Position numbers and translations under genes: made by a program. 64,000 nucleotides of DNA from positions 1 through 64,000 of the forward strand of contig BGKB01000020.1 of the NCBI GenBank assembly GCA_003116975.1, in the 5' to 3' direction. This DNA is from Aurantiochytrium sp. KH105 (Eukaryota > Sar > Bigyra > Thraustochytrida > Thraustochytriidae). The notes under the pieces were generated by a model. That model was not told the DNA's origin. It searched no databases and worked only from the letters and a program-made list of their open reading frames with translations. Shown piece after piece: positions 29,942 through 42,993 of the stretch. The first letter of the stretch is position 1. Every line of letters begins with the position of its first letter.

Positions 29942-32927
29942 ACGTTCGCTCCTGGATTCTGCTGCGTTTTATCGACCACCTGCTGGCTGTACGCGTCCAT
30001 CCTCCAAAACTGTCCTCGACCGAGGAAATTTGGCGTCCAGGGCAGGCTGGCACGCGTGTCCCGGACTCTGCTCTGCCCAGCCCGGGAAGCGACAAGGCAG
30101 GAGCAGCGGCTTCCCCTGCGACGGCGCCTTGCGAGGAAAGCCAGCGACTGCGACCCGTGTCCGAGTCCGGCGCACCCACCCATTCATGGCCACTGGCCTT
30201 GCGCGGGCGAGCGGCCACGGGTGAGCGGCCAGGCGGAGGTTTCTTCCGCCGGTCCGGTCCGCACGGCGTCGAGCCAACCAGCCACCAAGGCCACGACCGG
30301 ACCATCGGGGGTCTTCAGGCTCGCCTCAGAGGAGCAGAGGAGAAGCAAAGGCAAGCAAGTTGGCGGAGGCCTGGGTGCATTCATGGATACGGTGCATGCA
30401 TGCGATGCTCGGCCGTCGCATCGGGCGCGGCGTGGAGGATGGCTTGGGGAGCCCGTTTCTTCTGGCTGGAGCGTCCGCCCAGCTTTAGCGAGCGAATGAA
30501 GGAGGAACGACGAGAAGCGACTCGAGCTGCTGCTATTAGAAGCTGGGTGGGTCCGCGCAAACTCGATGCGGCCGTGGCCCGGGCCCAAGTCGAGTGGTGG
30601 GGTAGTAGCCGGTAGGGTTTGCCATAGACACGCCTGCTGGCGGCGCACACCCTCCACACTACCCGCTTCCCCGCAGCCATACTGCATGTGCACCCACTCC
30701 TCTTTAGCAGGCAAGCAAGCGAGCTAGTAAGCAAGCTAGCGACCACGCAAGCGACAGCGACACGATCAAAACTTGCAGGAAACCCTTGGTAGCCAGGCAG
30801 TGCCAGTCAGCCAGCCAGTCAGCCAGCCATGGACAGCGGCGACTTTAATTCAGACGATGACTCCGGAGCGAGAGAGATGATCCTGCAACGACAGACACAG
30901 CCTACGATCGAAAAATTAACATTAACTCAGCAGCAGCCAGCTTAGCTGCCTGGCGTCAATGCCTAGTCAGTCATCCCTCGCTGGATCGGCCTGACGGACG
31001 CACCCACGCCACGATTTGCGGTTCCCGCCCACGATCGAAGACGACTTTTGACAAGGTGGTCCGTCCGCCCAGGTTTGATCACTCCAGGCTCCCTTTCGAG
31101 GGAGGAGGCACAGAGGCAACGGCCACGGAAGCTGGCTGGCCAAAAGTATCAGAGGGGACAAACTTGATGTGCATCAGCCAGACATAGTGGCTAAGATCAT
31201 CTGGGCTACGCAACTGGTAAACACCACGAGAAGAAGGAGGAACGAATGACGACGATGAAAGAAACAGAATGGGCCTAATAAGAAGAAAAAAGAAACAGAA
31301 GAAGAAAGAAACAGAAGAAGGCCGGTACATGGCAGGCATGCACGTGCAGACGGTTGGTATAGGCTTGCTTCGCCCGAAAAATAGCACGTCAAAACATTCT
31401 GGCTGCTGCGTTTTTATACCTACCTTTACCTATGATCATACTTTCAGGCTGCCTCAAACAGGCCGAATGACAGCAAGCACCCAGCTGACTGACTGGCTGT
31501 GGGGCCGCTCGAACTAATAATGCATTTCATGCCATACCCAAGCCATGCTAGGCTCCATCCATCCATTCAACGCCACAGAGCACCAGCACTCCCGCACCGG
31601 CAGCGACAGCCTCGCCGGCCTGTGCGGGCCTCTACTGGCGGCAGGTGTTGGGGCGCGCGCCGCAAGCCCGCCAGCGCGAAAGTCGCCGCGGAGAATCAGC
31701 CCCTGGACCGCAGCGGGCGCGCCTCTCGTCCATCCACCCTTTGCTCCGCGCTTCCACCTCGCTGCCGCGGAAAATGCGCCGTCACCGTCGTCGCCTTTTC
31801 TTGCAGCCTGCGGGCAGACGCAGGACCAACCGACCGCAGCCGCTCCGGAGCCACGCGCCGGACCGGGCTCGCGACGTGCGCCATTCTCGGCCGAGGATCG
31901 GGCGTATTCGAACAACGGGATTGTTCTATGGATCGGTGGACGCAAGGCGAGCGGAAGGCGAACAGCACGTTCGCTATTGCTTCCGCGTCGGGAAGAAACA
32001 TATGGACGCAGGCCTTTGTTGCCGCCAGTGGTCACTGTGCTGCAGAGCTCAGGATCTTGAACTCGAAGAAGCAACAAAAGTTGCGGAACATGGATGGTAC
32101 AATCGAATCGTGCTGTGCTAACCTTGCATTTTCGGGAGGCAGTCTCCATGCTGAGAATACGTTGTCTGAAGCCTGCGCTGCTGACACGTCCGGCGTTTCC
32201 CTGCGTGCGCCGTCGCACGCAGCGAGAGAACTTCTTTCCGCAGTGCCTCACGAATTGATGGTCTCACAGTCAAGGCATTGTGGTAAAAGTCTTACATTCT
32301 TTCTTTTTCTCTTGCACTGGAAATAGAAACCATGTCGTTGCATACGCACCACAAAGCCTCGACTATCTCTCTCTTCCTTGCTGAAGCGGCGATTTGTCTG
32401 TCTCGGGCTCCGTTCCAATCCGCCCAAGCGGTGACGTTTACACCCTTCTTCGGCTCCGTGCGAGATTCCTGTTTCTTCCCTTGATTCCTTCTTTCAACTG
32501 CCACCGCTGGCACCGAGGGTTTTTTGTGGTCTTGACGAGTCGAGCCGAGCCGAGCCGAGGTTCGCAAGCCTCACAACCCCGCGAGCCCCATTCCGCTCGA
32601 GCTACCTCGCTCGCCCCGGCTTGCCGCTTCGTCGCACCGCTCCGCCTCACCTGGCCTCCGTTCGCTTCGCTCGCCTCGTGCAAAAAACTGGCCCGTTCAT
32701 AGACAATCAAGTGCATTTTGATGTACATCTCCGCCAGCATCTTGAACCCGGAGGCGGCGCACGGCTGCGGCACGGTGCGGCCAAGCTGCCAGTGAGCGGC
32801 CTGCGGCCTCAGAAACACGAAACGACAGCAAGGTGCCGCGGCAACTGCGCGTTGCTTTGCGATGCGCCTTTAGGGTCGGAGCGGGCCGCTGCGGCTGCGC
32901 AACACGGAACGGCGGACGGCTGTTCTG

Positions 32928-32934
<7 letters not shown>

Positions 32935-32978
<44 letters not shown>
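32935..32978. repeat. (TGC)n microsatellite
   Basis: About fifteen TGC units in noncoding sequence. Confidence 0.9.
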
Positions 32979-35900
32979 ACGCCGTCGAAATCTCGTTGGT
33001 TTCGTACGCAGGCAGCAGCCAGCTGCAGCAGAGAGAGAGCAACGGTGTGGAGACCTCGAAAGACAGTGCACTTCTCGTCGACCTGGAACCTCGCGCCTAC
33101 CTCATCCCACAGTGACAATGGCGACCGTATATCCGCAGCCCGCACAGCACGCTCTGCATCTCCCCACACCACAGCCGCCTTCCACTGACCTCAGCTGACT
33201 GGCTTGCAGAGATAGTGCGTGAGCGGTGGGTGCTGCGTGCGCGAGAGAGTGTGGGCGGGGGGCGGGGAGAAGAAGGAGAGCGAGCGAGCGCGGCGCGCCC
33301 GACCGCGTGAGCGGCCGGCCAGTCACCATGGTCAGAGTGAGCGAGTGAGAACTCAGAGTGACTGGCCGCCCGCGGGTGCAGGTAGCAAGGGCGTTCGGGC
33401 GGCGTCTCTCTGCGGCTGCGACCACGGCGGCTACGGCTGCGGCGTTCGAAGCAGATCCCATGAGAGCGGTCGGAGCATGTCCAGAGATCCTTCCAGCCAT
33501 GAATCGCCGGGCGACAGGCAGCGAACCAGGACCAGGCAAGGGAGTGGAGTGTCGATCCCAAGATATTTGAATGAATTGGCGGCCACAGCCAAGCCATGAA
33601 TTGGCGAGCAAGCAGTTGCCTTCCTTGCAGGCAGCGCACGTTTCAACGTCGCTCGCCGCTCGCGCACGACCGACCAGGCGTCCAGAGCGCTCGATCGATC
33701 GACTCCACCTGTCTGTTTGTCTGTTAGTCGACAAAGTCCATGAGTTGGAGCAAAGTCGTCTCGCCCAGCCCGCCTCGCTTGTCAATTCCCTGCCTCCTTT
33801 CGTTCGACAGTGCGGACGAGCGAGCTCTGGCCACTTTCGTATACGCCTACAATGCACAAGTCAAAAAGCGAAGCAAGCCGTGCCGCGGGGCTCAAGCCAG
33901 CGGGCCCCCAAGCTCACGCACGCGGGAACGGAAGCGAACGAACGGCTACGGCTTCGTCCAGACTTGGTTTTGTGCAGAAGCAGGAGTCTTGACGCGTAAT
34001 TCGATCTCCGAGTAGAACGGAGGCTGTCCAAGGATAAGCTCCGCTCCAGCCTGCAGCTGCAAACGAAGGAACAATGCCTCAAACAGCTACCAACTCACCC
34101 AGGACATGCCAGCGCAAACATCGCTCGGCAGCCGATCCGACCGAGCCCGAGCCCAACCAAACAACCAACCAACCAAGAAAAGCCCATCGATATAGATCGC
34201 CCAAGCCGAGCCCAGCGCCTTGAACGGCGAATCGCCGCGCCCTCTGGCTCGCCATGGTGGCTGACCGTAAGTCGCGCGGCCGGTGGCGGTGGCTGTAGTT
34301 GGTAGTTAGCACGGCAGCGCAGCTCTTCTTCCCATGTGCGGTCGAGCGCGACTTGGCCCCTCGAAAGTCAGCGAGGCGAGACAGCTCAACTTACACGGGC
34401 GCTGCAGCCCCGTGCAGCTGGCTTTTCCCTCGCAGCCTCCGCGGGGCGCGATGCGAGCGCGAGAGACTCTTGCACGCGGGCCCTGGCTCGGCCGCGTGAG
34501 CGCGTATGTGTGAGTGTGCGCGTGTGCGCGTGTGTACACCCGTGGGTGCGCGTGTGCGTGCGAGCGTGCGGTCTTTTCTTGGCCGCGCCCGGCGACCGGT
34601 CGTTCGCTCACCGCTGAATCGACGGCTTGGAGGTGCCACGTACAACGGCAAGGCATATGATGGCCGTGCCGCTGCAGATTGCAGGTCTCCAACTCTGACG
34701 CTTGCGCGCCGGCGGCCGTGGACGGCACGGCCCGAGAACTTGGGATCATTGCGGGGGTTGCGCCACGGCGCGGCGCGCGAGGTTTGGAATTCTTTCATTT
34801 TCTCTGCTTACCTTCCTTACCCCGGCCCTGGCTGCGATGTAGGTCGTTTGCTGCTTGCCGCTGGTGTGCAGTGTGCGTGAGGCGGCACCACAGCTCTAGT
34901 GAAATAAAATTTCTGATGGAACTGAGCCACAGTTTGTAGAACACCTTCAAAAGCGAAACTGTGGTCCCTACAAAAAAAAAAAACTAGAAGTTCCTCCCTT
35001 CTCGCGCGATTCGACGGACGGACAGCTGTGGCCCCCTCCCCCGTCCCATTTATCCATTTCTGTACACTCTGTCCCCCGCTACGCTTCTACGCGGCTTGCG
35101 TACCTCCGACAGCGCCTTCGAAGCGTTCGCCCGGATCTGTGGAGCACAGAGACAAAATTGGTGCGTCTGCGCGGCCGACCCCGTCGCGCACTGCCGCCAG
35201 TGCGCATCGTCTCCTCGCTGCAGCTGGTCCTTTCCCTCTTTACCTTTATGTTCTTTCTTCGCTTCTGTCCCGAGTCTCTTGGTCTGTCCTGCGCAATCTG
35301 TCCTGCGCATTCTGGCAAACGCTTGCCCGACTCGAAAGCCGGCCGCAGCGTTTACGTCCATGCTCACCGCCCTCGAACCCGCCGTCCTGTCCCAGCGCTG
35401 CTTCGAAAGACAGTTGGACCTACCTTTCTAACTAGCGGTATGAGCGGGCCAGCCAGCCAATCAATCGACCAAGCAATCAAAGCATCGAATGAGCGCAACG
35501 ACGCAGCCAATCGGCAAGAACACATCCACGCGCAAGTCGAGCTGAAGCGGCGCAAGCCAGGGAGAAAGGAAAGCGTGGCTCCCAATCGAGCGCAAAATGC
35601 CCTGCGCGACTGTGGCGTGCGTCGGCGCTGGGGACCCCCTACGTCGCCGAAGCTGCGGGAGGAGAGAAGCCTACAGAAGAAGGTGTTGTGGGGCCGTGCT
35701 ACTTGTGCCGCTGCCGACCGTGACTACAGGTGCGGCCGGCCGCCCCGCGTTTGCGCGCGAGGAGCGAGCTTTCGGTTGACGTGCTTGTTTGCGGACCCAC
35801 GAGCACAGCACGCTCGTTCCCATCCTAAGCGACCTGCAAGCTGCGAGACGAGGCGAGCGCATGGTGGCTGCAGATGCAGGCAGGTGATCGACGCGAAAGA

Positions 35901-36598
35901 TGTGCAAGTGAGCAATTTCCCCATCCCTCGCCTCTGGCCGGACAGGAGAAACAGTAGCGTTGGCTATGGCACGGGGGGCCGGATATTCTTCGCCGAGACG
36001 ATGCGCAGGCGTCTGGCCCGACTGCATCGACCGCGAACAGCAAGCCAGCAACAACATGCTAGCCGGGCGCCCCAGCGCGAGAGCATCTCTCGCCCGAGGT
36101 GTCTTCGCGGCGTGCACAACGCCGCGGTGCTTCGACAGAAACCTATGCGGCCTCTCGAGGCGAGGCGGCACGGGCGGCTCCTCTCCTTTCATTTATTTTT
36201 TTTCTATTTCTCTCGCCTCGAGCCGCTGCCGCGAGCACAAGTTTGCTTTGCAGGTTGGCTGCCCCCACCCCCGAACAGACGCGAGAAGGACACGCCTGCA
36301 GCGTCCCTCCCGACGCCCCCTGCGAGGCAGCCTGGCCGCCCACGCTCCATCTTTCGTCTCCAGGCAGCCTGCCCGGCCAGGACGCGACGTGGGCGACCGT
36401 GACTGCATGCGACGGCGGATGGCGCAACATGAATGGACAGTCATTTCCTTTTTCAGAATAAAACTTTTTTTCTTCTTCGTTTTCATTTGTTTTTTTATCC
36501 GGCCTCCAGGAGACCGGGAATCAAGTGGAAGAGCGCGTGTACGTACTACTTTAGAAGCTGCCGGGCCCGCCCAGTGGCAAGAACCGTAGCAGCAGCGA

Positions 36599-36599
<1 letters not shown>

Positions 36600-36634
<35 letters not shown>

Positions 36635-36664
36635 GCCTGCTTGCTTGCTTGCTTGCTTGCTTGG
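36600..36664. repeat. (CTTG)n microsatellite
   Basis: About sixteen CTTG units with ACTTGCC interruptions near 36631. Confidence 0.9.
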
Positions 36665-39600
36665 CTGACACGAGCCCATCCATGCTCAGGACTGCCGTGC
36701 GTCGCTTCGCGCAGTCGGCGACGGACGGCCTGCGTGCGTGCGTGCTGCCTCGGCCCGGACAGCAGCCATGGCAGCTGCAGCAGCCCTAGCGACCGCAGAA
36801 GGAGCAGGCAAAGCAAGCGGGGTGGGGAAAGCGAAGGCGGCGGCCCGCAGTGCAGCCAGCAGGTGAGTCAGTAGTCGATGAGGCCGCGAAAGCGGAAAGG
36901 CGACCGCGATGGCCGCCCAGGACACTCGCGCGAGGAGCGCCGACAGCGGCCGGACGACAGAGCGAAGGACCAAGAGAACGGATGACAGCTGGAGCGCGAA
37001 GTCAGTGCCAGCGGGCTGGCCGGGCGTCCGCTTGAGGTGAGGACGGCTCGGCGAGCCATTGATTGGTGCAGCCCTTGCCAGCCTAACGGACTGCAAGCCA
37101 AACAAGCAGACTCCAGAGTGTGGGAGGCTGCGGGTCCATTTGGAGCGTCAAGACCTCGATGTGGGAGGCTGCGGGCCACAGCAGGCAAGGCGCGAGCGAG
37201 CCGTGACCGACTGTGGGTCAGAGGGCACGCTGGTCGCGCTGCGCTTGCTTTTGCTTTCGGTTTTCGTCAAAGCCAATGCGGCCGAGGCGACTCGCCTCGC
37301 GACGCAAGGCCGTGCAAGGCCATGCGACCCCCAGCGCCGGAGATCGCGCCGCCTGCCGAGCGAAATCGTCCGCGCCTTTCCGGGATCGAGACAGCGAGAC
37401 TGATTGCGCCACGACGGCCACTTCTGCGTGCAACATCGCCTTGATTCTTCGCGACGAGCGACCGAGCGGCGTATACAAAGAAAAGGAATGGAGAGGAAAG
37501 GAAAAAGAAAGAAGGGAGCGCGAAACCTGCTAGTACTCGAAAAAAGACACCGGCGGCCAGTCGCAGCTGCAGACAGTTGCTTGCGAGGAAGGCAGCGGCC
37601 AGCGCGACAACAAACCTGTGACTGCGAGCGCCGTACCCGAGACTCACCCACTCCTCGAAGCGGGAGATGAAAGAATAGGATAAACCACAGGACCGTGCGG
37701 TGAGCTGCTCTGTATTCTGGTCTGTGGCCGACCTGGACCTGCGTCTCGGGAATGGATATAAAACTCTGCCATTGTTTGCCAACTTCTGTTTGTGAAATTG
37801 CGGTGCATCCATCAACCTCTGCCATGATCAGTAGCAGTAGTGGAATGATCATTGGTTTGCGGCGGCCACGGTGATCCGCTGGCGGTGATTGAACCTAGGC
37901 CTTTTTCTAACAGTAAAACTACCTTCCTTCATTCCTTGGTCCATCCACCCCGTGCATGTTCATCGACAGACCCCGAGCCGCGTCGTGCATGCACGCGGCA
38001 GCTGCGCCCGCGCGCCGTCGGGACGGAGGTCCGCGGGCGCCCGTTGAGGGCGCGCCCTCCCGGTGGGTGTCGTGGCTAGCTGCTACGGCGACGCCGCGCA
38101 AGAGGCCCATCAGGTTTTTGCTCCTCTTTCCGTGGGGATGACGACCTCGCCACGAGACGCAGCGGAAAACAGCCTGCGTCGCCGGAGCAAGACTTGAACT
38201 CGCCTGTGCGGCGTCGCGGGGGCAGGGGCGCTACCCTGCGCGTTGTCTGCTTCATAGGACTGACTTGTCGCGTAGGTAGCGTCATGGCTTTGCTCTGCAT
38301 ATTTGCTCTTCGGCTTCGATCCTGACACAACTCGTGAAAAGAGGTCAAACTGGCTGCAAAGAAACCAAAGCAAGACGACGAAAGGCCAAACACGCCGCTT
38401 CAACGAGGCAAACACGACCGTTCTTCGGCTTTGGGTTCCCTTCTTTCTCTCAATGTAGAGATCCAAAATGGTCTTGTATACTGCATTATCACATCTCTGT
38501 CAAAGAAGAAGAAAAGAAAAAAGAGGTGTCTGCGCCGTGGATCTTTCTGACTTTGCCGGATGTACATACAACCTAGGATGCATAGACTGGTTTATTTGTC
38601 TCCTCTTTCGTCTCGTCATCTGTGTATCAAGCTTCTCTCAATAAGATCAACCAACCAAGCCCCCGCCCCCTCCTCTGTCCATCGCTGCCATGTTCAAACA
38701 TACTGGCATCCTGCGTGCGCCAAGCAGCCTCGCTTGGTAGTTCACATCGCCTCAAGGATCTCCTATCGGAAGTTTCCTCAATTGCGAGCATGAAATCTGA
38801 TCTTCCGGACTGCCGTCCCGTGTCTTGTCGATAAAATCCTCCCGCGCCTGTGGACCAAATTACACCTTGCTGCTATCAGCAGCACCGAGTTACTCGAGAA
38901 GACAACCAGGACCAGAGAATAGGCGCTCAACCCATCCATGCAGCCGGCTCATCACTGCATCGCGCCATCACACTGGACACTGCGGTATGGCAAGTAATAT
39001 GGGCTTCCCGGGTTCCCAAGCCCAGGCCGGGCGAGGAAGGGGGCGCCCGTGCTTCCCGTGCGCCCCTCGCTGTCGCGGAGCCCGCGCCGAGTTGGTCACG
39101 GCTGCTTCACCATGGCCAACGCGCTGCCGCTGTATCGACCGTCCTCGTAAACAACGCTGGTGACTGACTGACTGTGGGTTGACAGAGCGCGGACGGTGGG
39201 TCGATCTCGTTTGGCCCAAGAGACCGTCCAGGCCATGATGCCGGACATGCATCACGATCGACAAACACTTGGTTTTCTGCGCAGCCATGACCCGAGACGC
39301 GCTCGCTCTCGCCGAACCTGTTTGCGGCGCCACGCAACGCGTTTCATCTACTGGTTGCCTGCTATCGTGGGTTCTTTCACGAGCGCGAGGAGGGCCGCTC
39401 GCCCAATTCTCCCCGGCCAAGGTCAGGTCCGCACTGGCCCACCGGTCGTTGTCGAGTACCCGGAGCGAGACAGGGTAGCCTGCAAGCTTGCCGTCGAGGC
39501 CGCGCTCGCGACAAAGTTATATCTGTGCCAACAGTCAGATAGCCACACACACCTTCGTTGCACCAGCCATGTTGCCGGCATGACTACGACTACGATCGTA

Positions 39601-41439
39601 GTCAAGTGCAACAACCCGCGCCATAAAATGTAAGTTGCCCCAGAGGGTCAGGCCCCGGCCAAATAGCCGACCTGGCACTTCGCCATAGCGGCACGCAAAT
39701 GAACTGGCTCTGCTGTAGATGTGAATCTCGTTGCTTGGCGCGTGGCATCAAAAGCCTTCCAGTGATAGTGAGTCCCACCAGTGGCGGCGTCGACGTCTTT
39801 CGTCGTTGTAACATGGTCACCGCGTCCCGAGCAGTCCTGTTCGACCGAGCGCGGTCCTGCTCGACTGCCGCGCCGTGGCGGCGAGACCAACGCATCCTCG
39901 ACAACGCGGCATCTCTCTCTCGGGCCACCGTCAAGATCGCGCGCGCGAGCGCGCACTATAGTCCGGCATCTTTTCTCCTCTTTGCAAGGTTGAGCTGAGC
40001 ACGGACACCGGCGAGGCGGGGCGAGGCCAGGCCGTGCGCCGCACTGGCCACATCAAAGGTAGCGAATGGCTCGGGCCGTCAACGCATGGTTGAGGTAGGT
40101 CGGTGTAGTAGGTGGGCGTGTGAGTGTCGATAAAGACGTGTGCTGTGCAGAGATTTCTGGCGCCAGGCAACGTGGACTCTCCCGTGAGCCGCCCGCCTGG
40201 CCAGGCCTAGCCAGCCAGAATGAAGTCCGCCCTCTCCGCCTGTTTGGAAGGGCTGTCATGCGCGCTGACCATGTCGTTCTCGTGGATGGCCTCTGCCCAG
40301 GCCATTTGCAGCGTGCGCTGACGCCATTCGCTTGAGCCGTCCGCTGGCCAGCAAATCGAAGACCCGGGACGGCAAGGGTAGACATTCCTCTCTTGAACAT
40401 CCTTGACAAAGCGCGGACGCTAGTGTGCTAGGTCGGCGTGGCCAGTCTGCACATGCTACGCAAAGCCACGCATGCTCAGGCACGCGACCCCAATTGACGG
40501 GCTCGGCGGCTTGCAAGGGCAAGGGCGATAGCAAGGAGCAAAGGTTGAGCGAACGTCCATGTCTCGCGCGGGTCGTGACAGCCTACGGACTAACATAGCT
40601 ATCACGGTTTTCCAATCGCATTCGTGGTAGCGACCGCTCGAAGTAGCGTGAGCGAGCGCTTCGCCACGCGCAACAAGCTGACAGACAGGACGGCCTCAGC
40701 CACGACAGAGGCGGTCTGCCGGATGCTGTCCAGCTGGGGGAGAGATTTCGTTCGATTGCAACGCCTGTCGGGGTTGGCGGTGTCGGTCTAAATCGATTGC
40801 GCAAGGCATCATTGCCCAGCAGGGCTACAAAGGTGGCTGAAGTGGGGAATCAAGGGTTTGCGCGCAGTAGTAGGAAGGCAGCCTCGGCTTGGCCGTTCTT
40901 TCTCTCCTGCGTCAAATGGGCGTCCATCATCCTTGAAAGAGCGATTAGCGAGCACGCTTCTGGCTTTGATGTGTTAGCGGAGGCTCTGTGAGACGATCCG
41001 CCTCGCTGCGGCAGGCCCTCCCACTGGCTGATCGCTCGCCGCTTGTCAGGCTCGTATTGCGCCATCAATGAGAACCACCGGGGGGACTCGGGGTGTCCAT
41101 TGTAAAACGAGGGCAGCAAGGCGAGAGTGTTTTCGGGTTCGGTCGGAACAGTCAGGTTGTGAGCTGCCTTCGGCTGTCTATCATTACTCAAGAGCAGAGG
41201 TCCGCGCAGCAGAATCGTGCGTCTCGTCATGATTGCAAAGAGACCTTTGCTTCTTTTTGCGCGCGCTCGTGTGCAGCGGTCCAGCATGCTTATCATCATG
41301 GTACAGGCCAGAGTGCCAAGGAAATTCCTGCCAACTCATGCCATTCTCATGCCATTTGGCCGAGTGGCCAAGATGGATATGATTAGTGGGTTACAGCAGT
41401 GAGATAGACAAGACCGAAGTCCGAACTCTTGCCAAAGCA

Positions 41440-41763
41440 AGAAGCTGGAAGACTCTTTTGGTCGTTTGGCCTAAGCTGGCGGATCATGAATTTGCTCATT
41501 TAGCTGTCTTCGCTCCTGCAACTTGTCTTGTCACTTGTCACTTGTCGGCAGTCCAGTCGTGGGCTCGTCTGTCCGTCTGAGCCATGCGCATTAGCATAGT
41601 CAGCATCGAATGTCCGTAGGAGCAGAAGAAGCTAGAAGGCGCTTTTGGCCCACTTGACTGAGCGAACGAATCATAGATTAGCTCGCTTAGCTGTCTCCGC
41701 TCCCGAAACTTGTCATGCAACGTGTCGGCACGCGAGTATGCGGCTCTTTTGGCCATCTGATCA
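41440..41763. repeat. Diverged tandem duplication, about 187-bp period
   Basis: Unit A (41440-41580) and unit B (41627-41763) align along their length: AGAAGCTGGAAG/AGAAGCTAGAAG, CTCTTTTGG/GCTTTTGG, GGATCATGAATTTGCTCATT/GAATCATAGATTAGCTCGCT, then the shared core TTAGCTGTCT.CGCTCC and ACTTGTC. Divergence is substantial, so the event is old. It lies in the 3' flank of the SAM gene. Confidence 0.7.
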
Positions 41764-41967
41764 GCAGACATCAACATCGAGGCAGATAATCCAGCAACAA
41801 GAATCTTAGTTTGGCACCACCTCGCGAAGACAACGTGTGATTCCCAAAGGAAATTACTAGGGAAAAGGAACAAAAGATACGAAAGAAGCGATAAAAAGTT
41901 GGCAAAAATGCGCAAAAACAACTGGATTTGATGAATACAAAAAAGTGTGTGTATGTGAGCGTGGTGG

Positions 41968-42993
41968 TCAGATCTGAATAGCGAGATCATTCTCGTCGAA
42001 ATTCGGCGTAAAAGAAACAGAGCGTTGATGGTGATGGTGGTGCGAAGAGACAATGGTCGTCTCTCGGTTTTCCTTGGTCCTGTGTCGCCTTGACCTCGAT
42101 CCTTTTCGTGAACGCGAGTGACTTGAGCGTCGACGGCCAGAGTCAGTTACTGACCCAGAAGAAGAATCGGGACTTAGCTCTGAATCGCACGAGACAGCAG
42201 AGCACAGGGGCGAAGCCGGCTCCCCTCGGCCTGGCGAGTGCGCATGAGCTGCCCCACCCTGAAGGATCTCGCCGCGCAAGAGCCTGCGAATGGCCTTGAC
42301 CAGTACCATGGTTTGAATCTCGGTGAGTTTCATGACGCGTCGCAGCGTTTGGTGATCGAGATGTGGAAGGAGTGTGCCGTTGACGGCGTGCTCGCGAAAA
42401 TGCTCGTGAAGATGACCAAGATTGATGGTTTCGAGCCAGCCGCGGATTTCCGGGGGACCCCAGTCGAGAAAGTTGCCCTGCTCCAGATAATATCCAATCT
42501 TGCGCGCGCGCTCCACAGAGTGCCACAGGCTTTCGAGGACGAGTTCGGACTCACCGAGCTCTCCAACATGCAATCGTGATGCGAACTCGGCCTTGGTGAG
42601 CCGGAACAAGACGCTCCCGTGCACGGCCGCGCTCTGAAATCTTCCAATGAGCTGCTCAAGACCACGATTTGCCAGCCACTGCATCACACCCGTGCAGTTC
42701 CACTCCCATTGTGTGTAGTCAATGAGTTTGTACTTGAGATCAATGAGAGCAAGCCGCAGCGACACTTCGTGAAGCGGGTTGTTGATGCCAAGGCAGCGTT
42801 CGAATTGGTCTCGTCGCAAATCAATCAGGGTCGGCCCATCGACACCGTTCTCGAGAAACCTCGGAACGTACTCTGCAAGTCCAATGAGGTTGAGCCACGA
42901 GGCTACCATTGGTGAGGACCAGAACATGGCCTGGCTTTCAATGCGGGCTGTGCCCGTGGCTGCCGCGAGTGGCTTGCTGCAGCTGACCCCCAT
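41968..42993 (-). CDS. Lipid-anchored protein with three SAM domains
   Basis: 341 residues, intronless. Three SAM-like helical bundles follow one another: about 25-88 (VASWLNLIGLAEYVPRFLEN), 98-165 (VMQWLANRGLEQLIGRFQSA) and 178-241 (IRGWLETINLGHLHEHFREH). Each begins with the conserved W-L pattern and has the central GxxL/DxLxxL part. The N-terminus MGVSCSK fits N-myristoylation (Gly2, Ser6) with Cys5 available for palmitoylation. The C-terminal 100 residues are Ser/Arg-rich, with RRRSSHSRSRKGSRSRR and a five-His run. SAM arrays make oligomers, so a membrane-tethered scaffold is a reasonable inference. The specific family is not recognised. Start at 42993 is ATG and is required for the lipidation motif. 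Confidence 0.82.
   Translation of the reverse strand: MGVSCSKPLAAATGTARIESQAMFWSSPMVASWLNLIGLAEYVPRFLENGVDGPTLIDLRRDQFERCLGINNPLHEVSLRLALIDLKYKLIDYTQWEWNCTGVMQWLANRGLEQLIGRFQSAAVHGSVLFRLTKAEFASRLHVGELGESELVLESLWHSVERARKIGYYLEQGNFLDWGPPEIRGWLETINLGHLHEHFREHAVNGTLLPHLDHQTLRRVMKLTEIQTMVLVKAIRRLLRGEILQGGAAHAHSPGRGEPASPLCSAVSCDSELSPDSSSGSVTDSGRRRSSHSRSRKGSRSRRHRTKENRETTIVSSHHHHHQRSVSFTPNFDENDLAIQI

Larger units (their letters stand above)
26824..41967. other. 15-kb gene-poor, microsatellite-rich stretch
   Basis: No open frame here shows a recognisable domain, sensible codon pattern or good start. The longest (35158-36402, 414 codons from a TTG) is Arg/Ala/Pro-rich and looks like a by-product of GC-rich DNA. 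The region is dominated by short tandem repeats with many different tetranucleotide units, low-complexity pyrimidine tracts, a T-rich block at 36195-36500 and a diverged tandem duplication at its right end. It could hold noncoding transcripts or small multi-exon genes that cannot be seen by eye. Confidence 0.5.

Noticed and set aside
31289-31320. A-rich AGAAACAGAAGA repeats as a possible CRISPR-like array
   Set aside because: Only two imperfect short units without spacers, in a eukaryotic genome.
35158-36402. 414-codon open frame in the gene-poor stretch
   Set aside because: Starts with TTG, Arg/Ala/Pro-rich, no domain, and overlaps other equally open frames.
38179-38250. tRNA-like sequence on the minus strand
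   Set aside because: The D-arm and T-arm (with TTCAAGT loop) are well formed and correctly spaced, but neither the acceptor nor the anticodon stem pairs. At most a decayed tRNA or tRNA-derived SINE.
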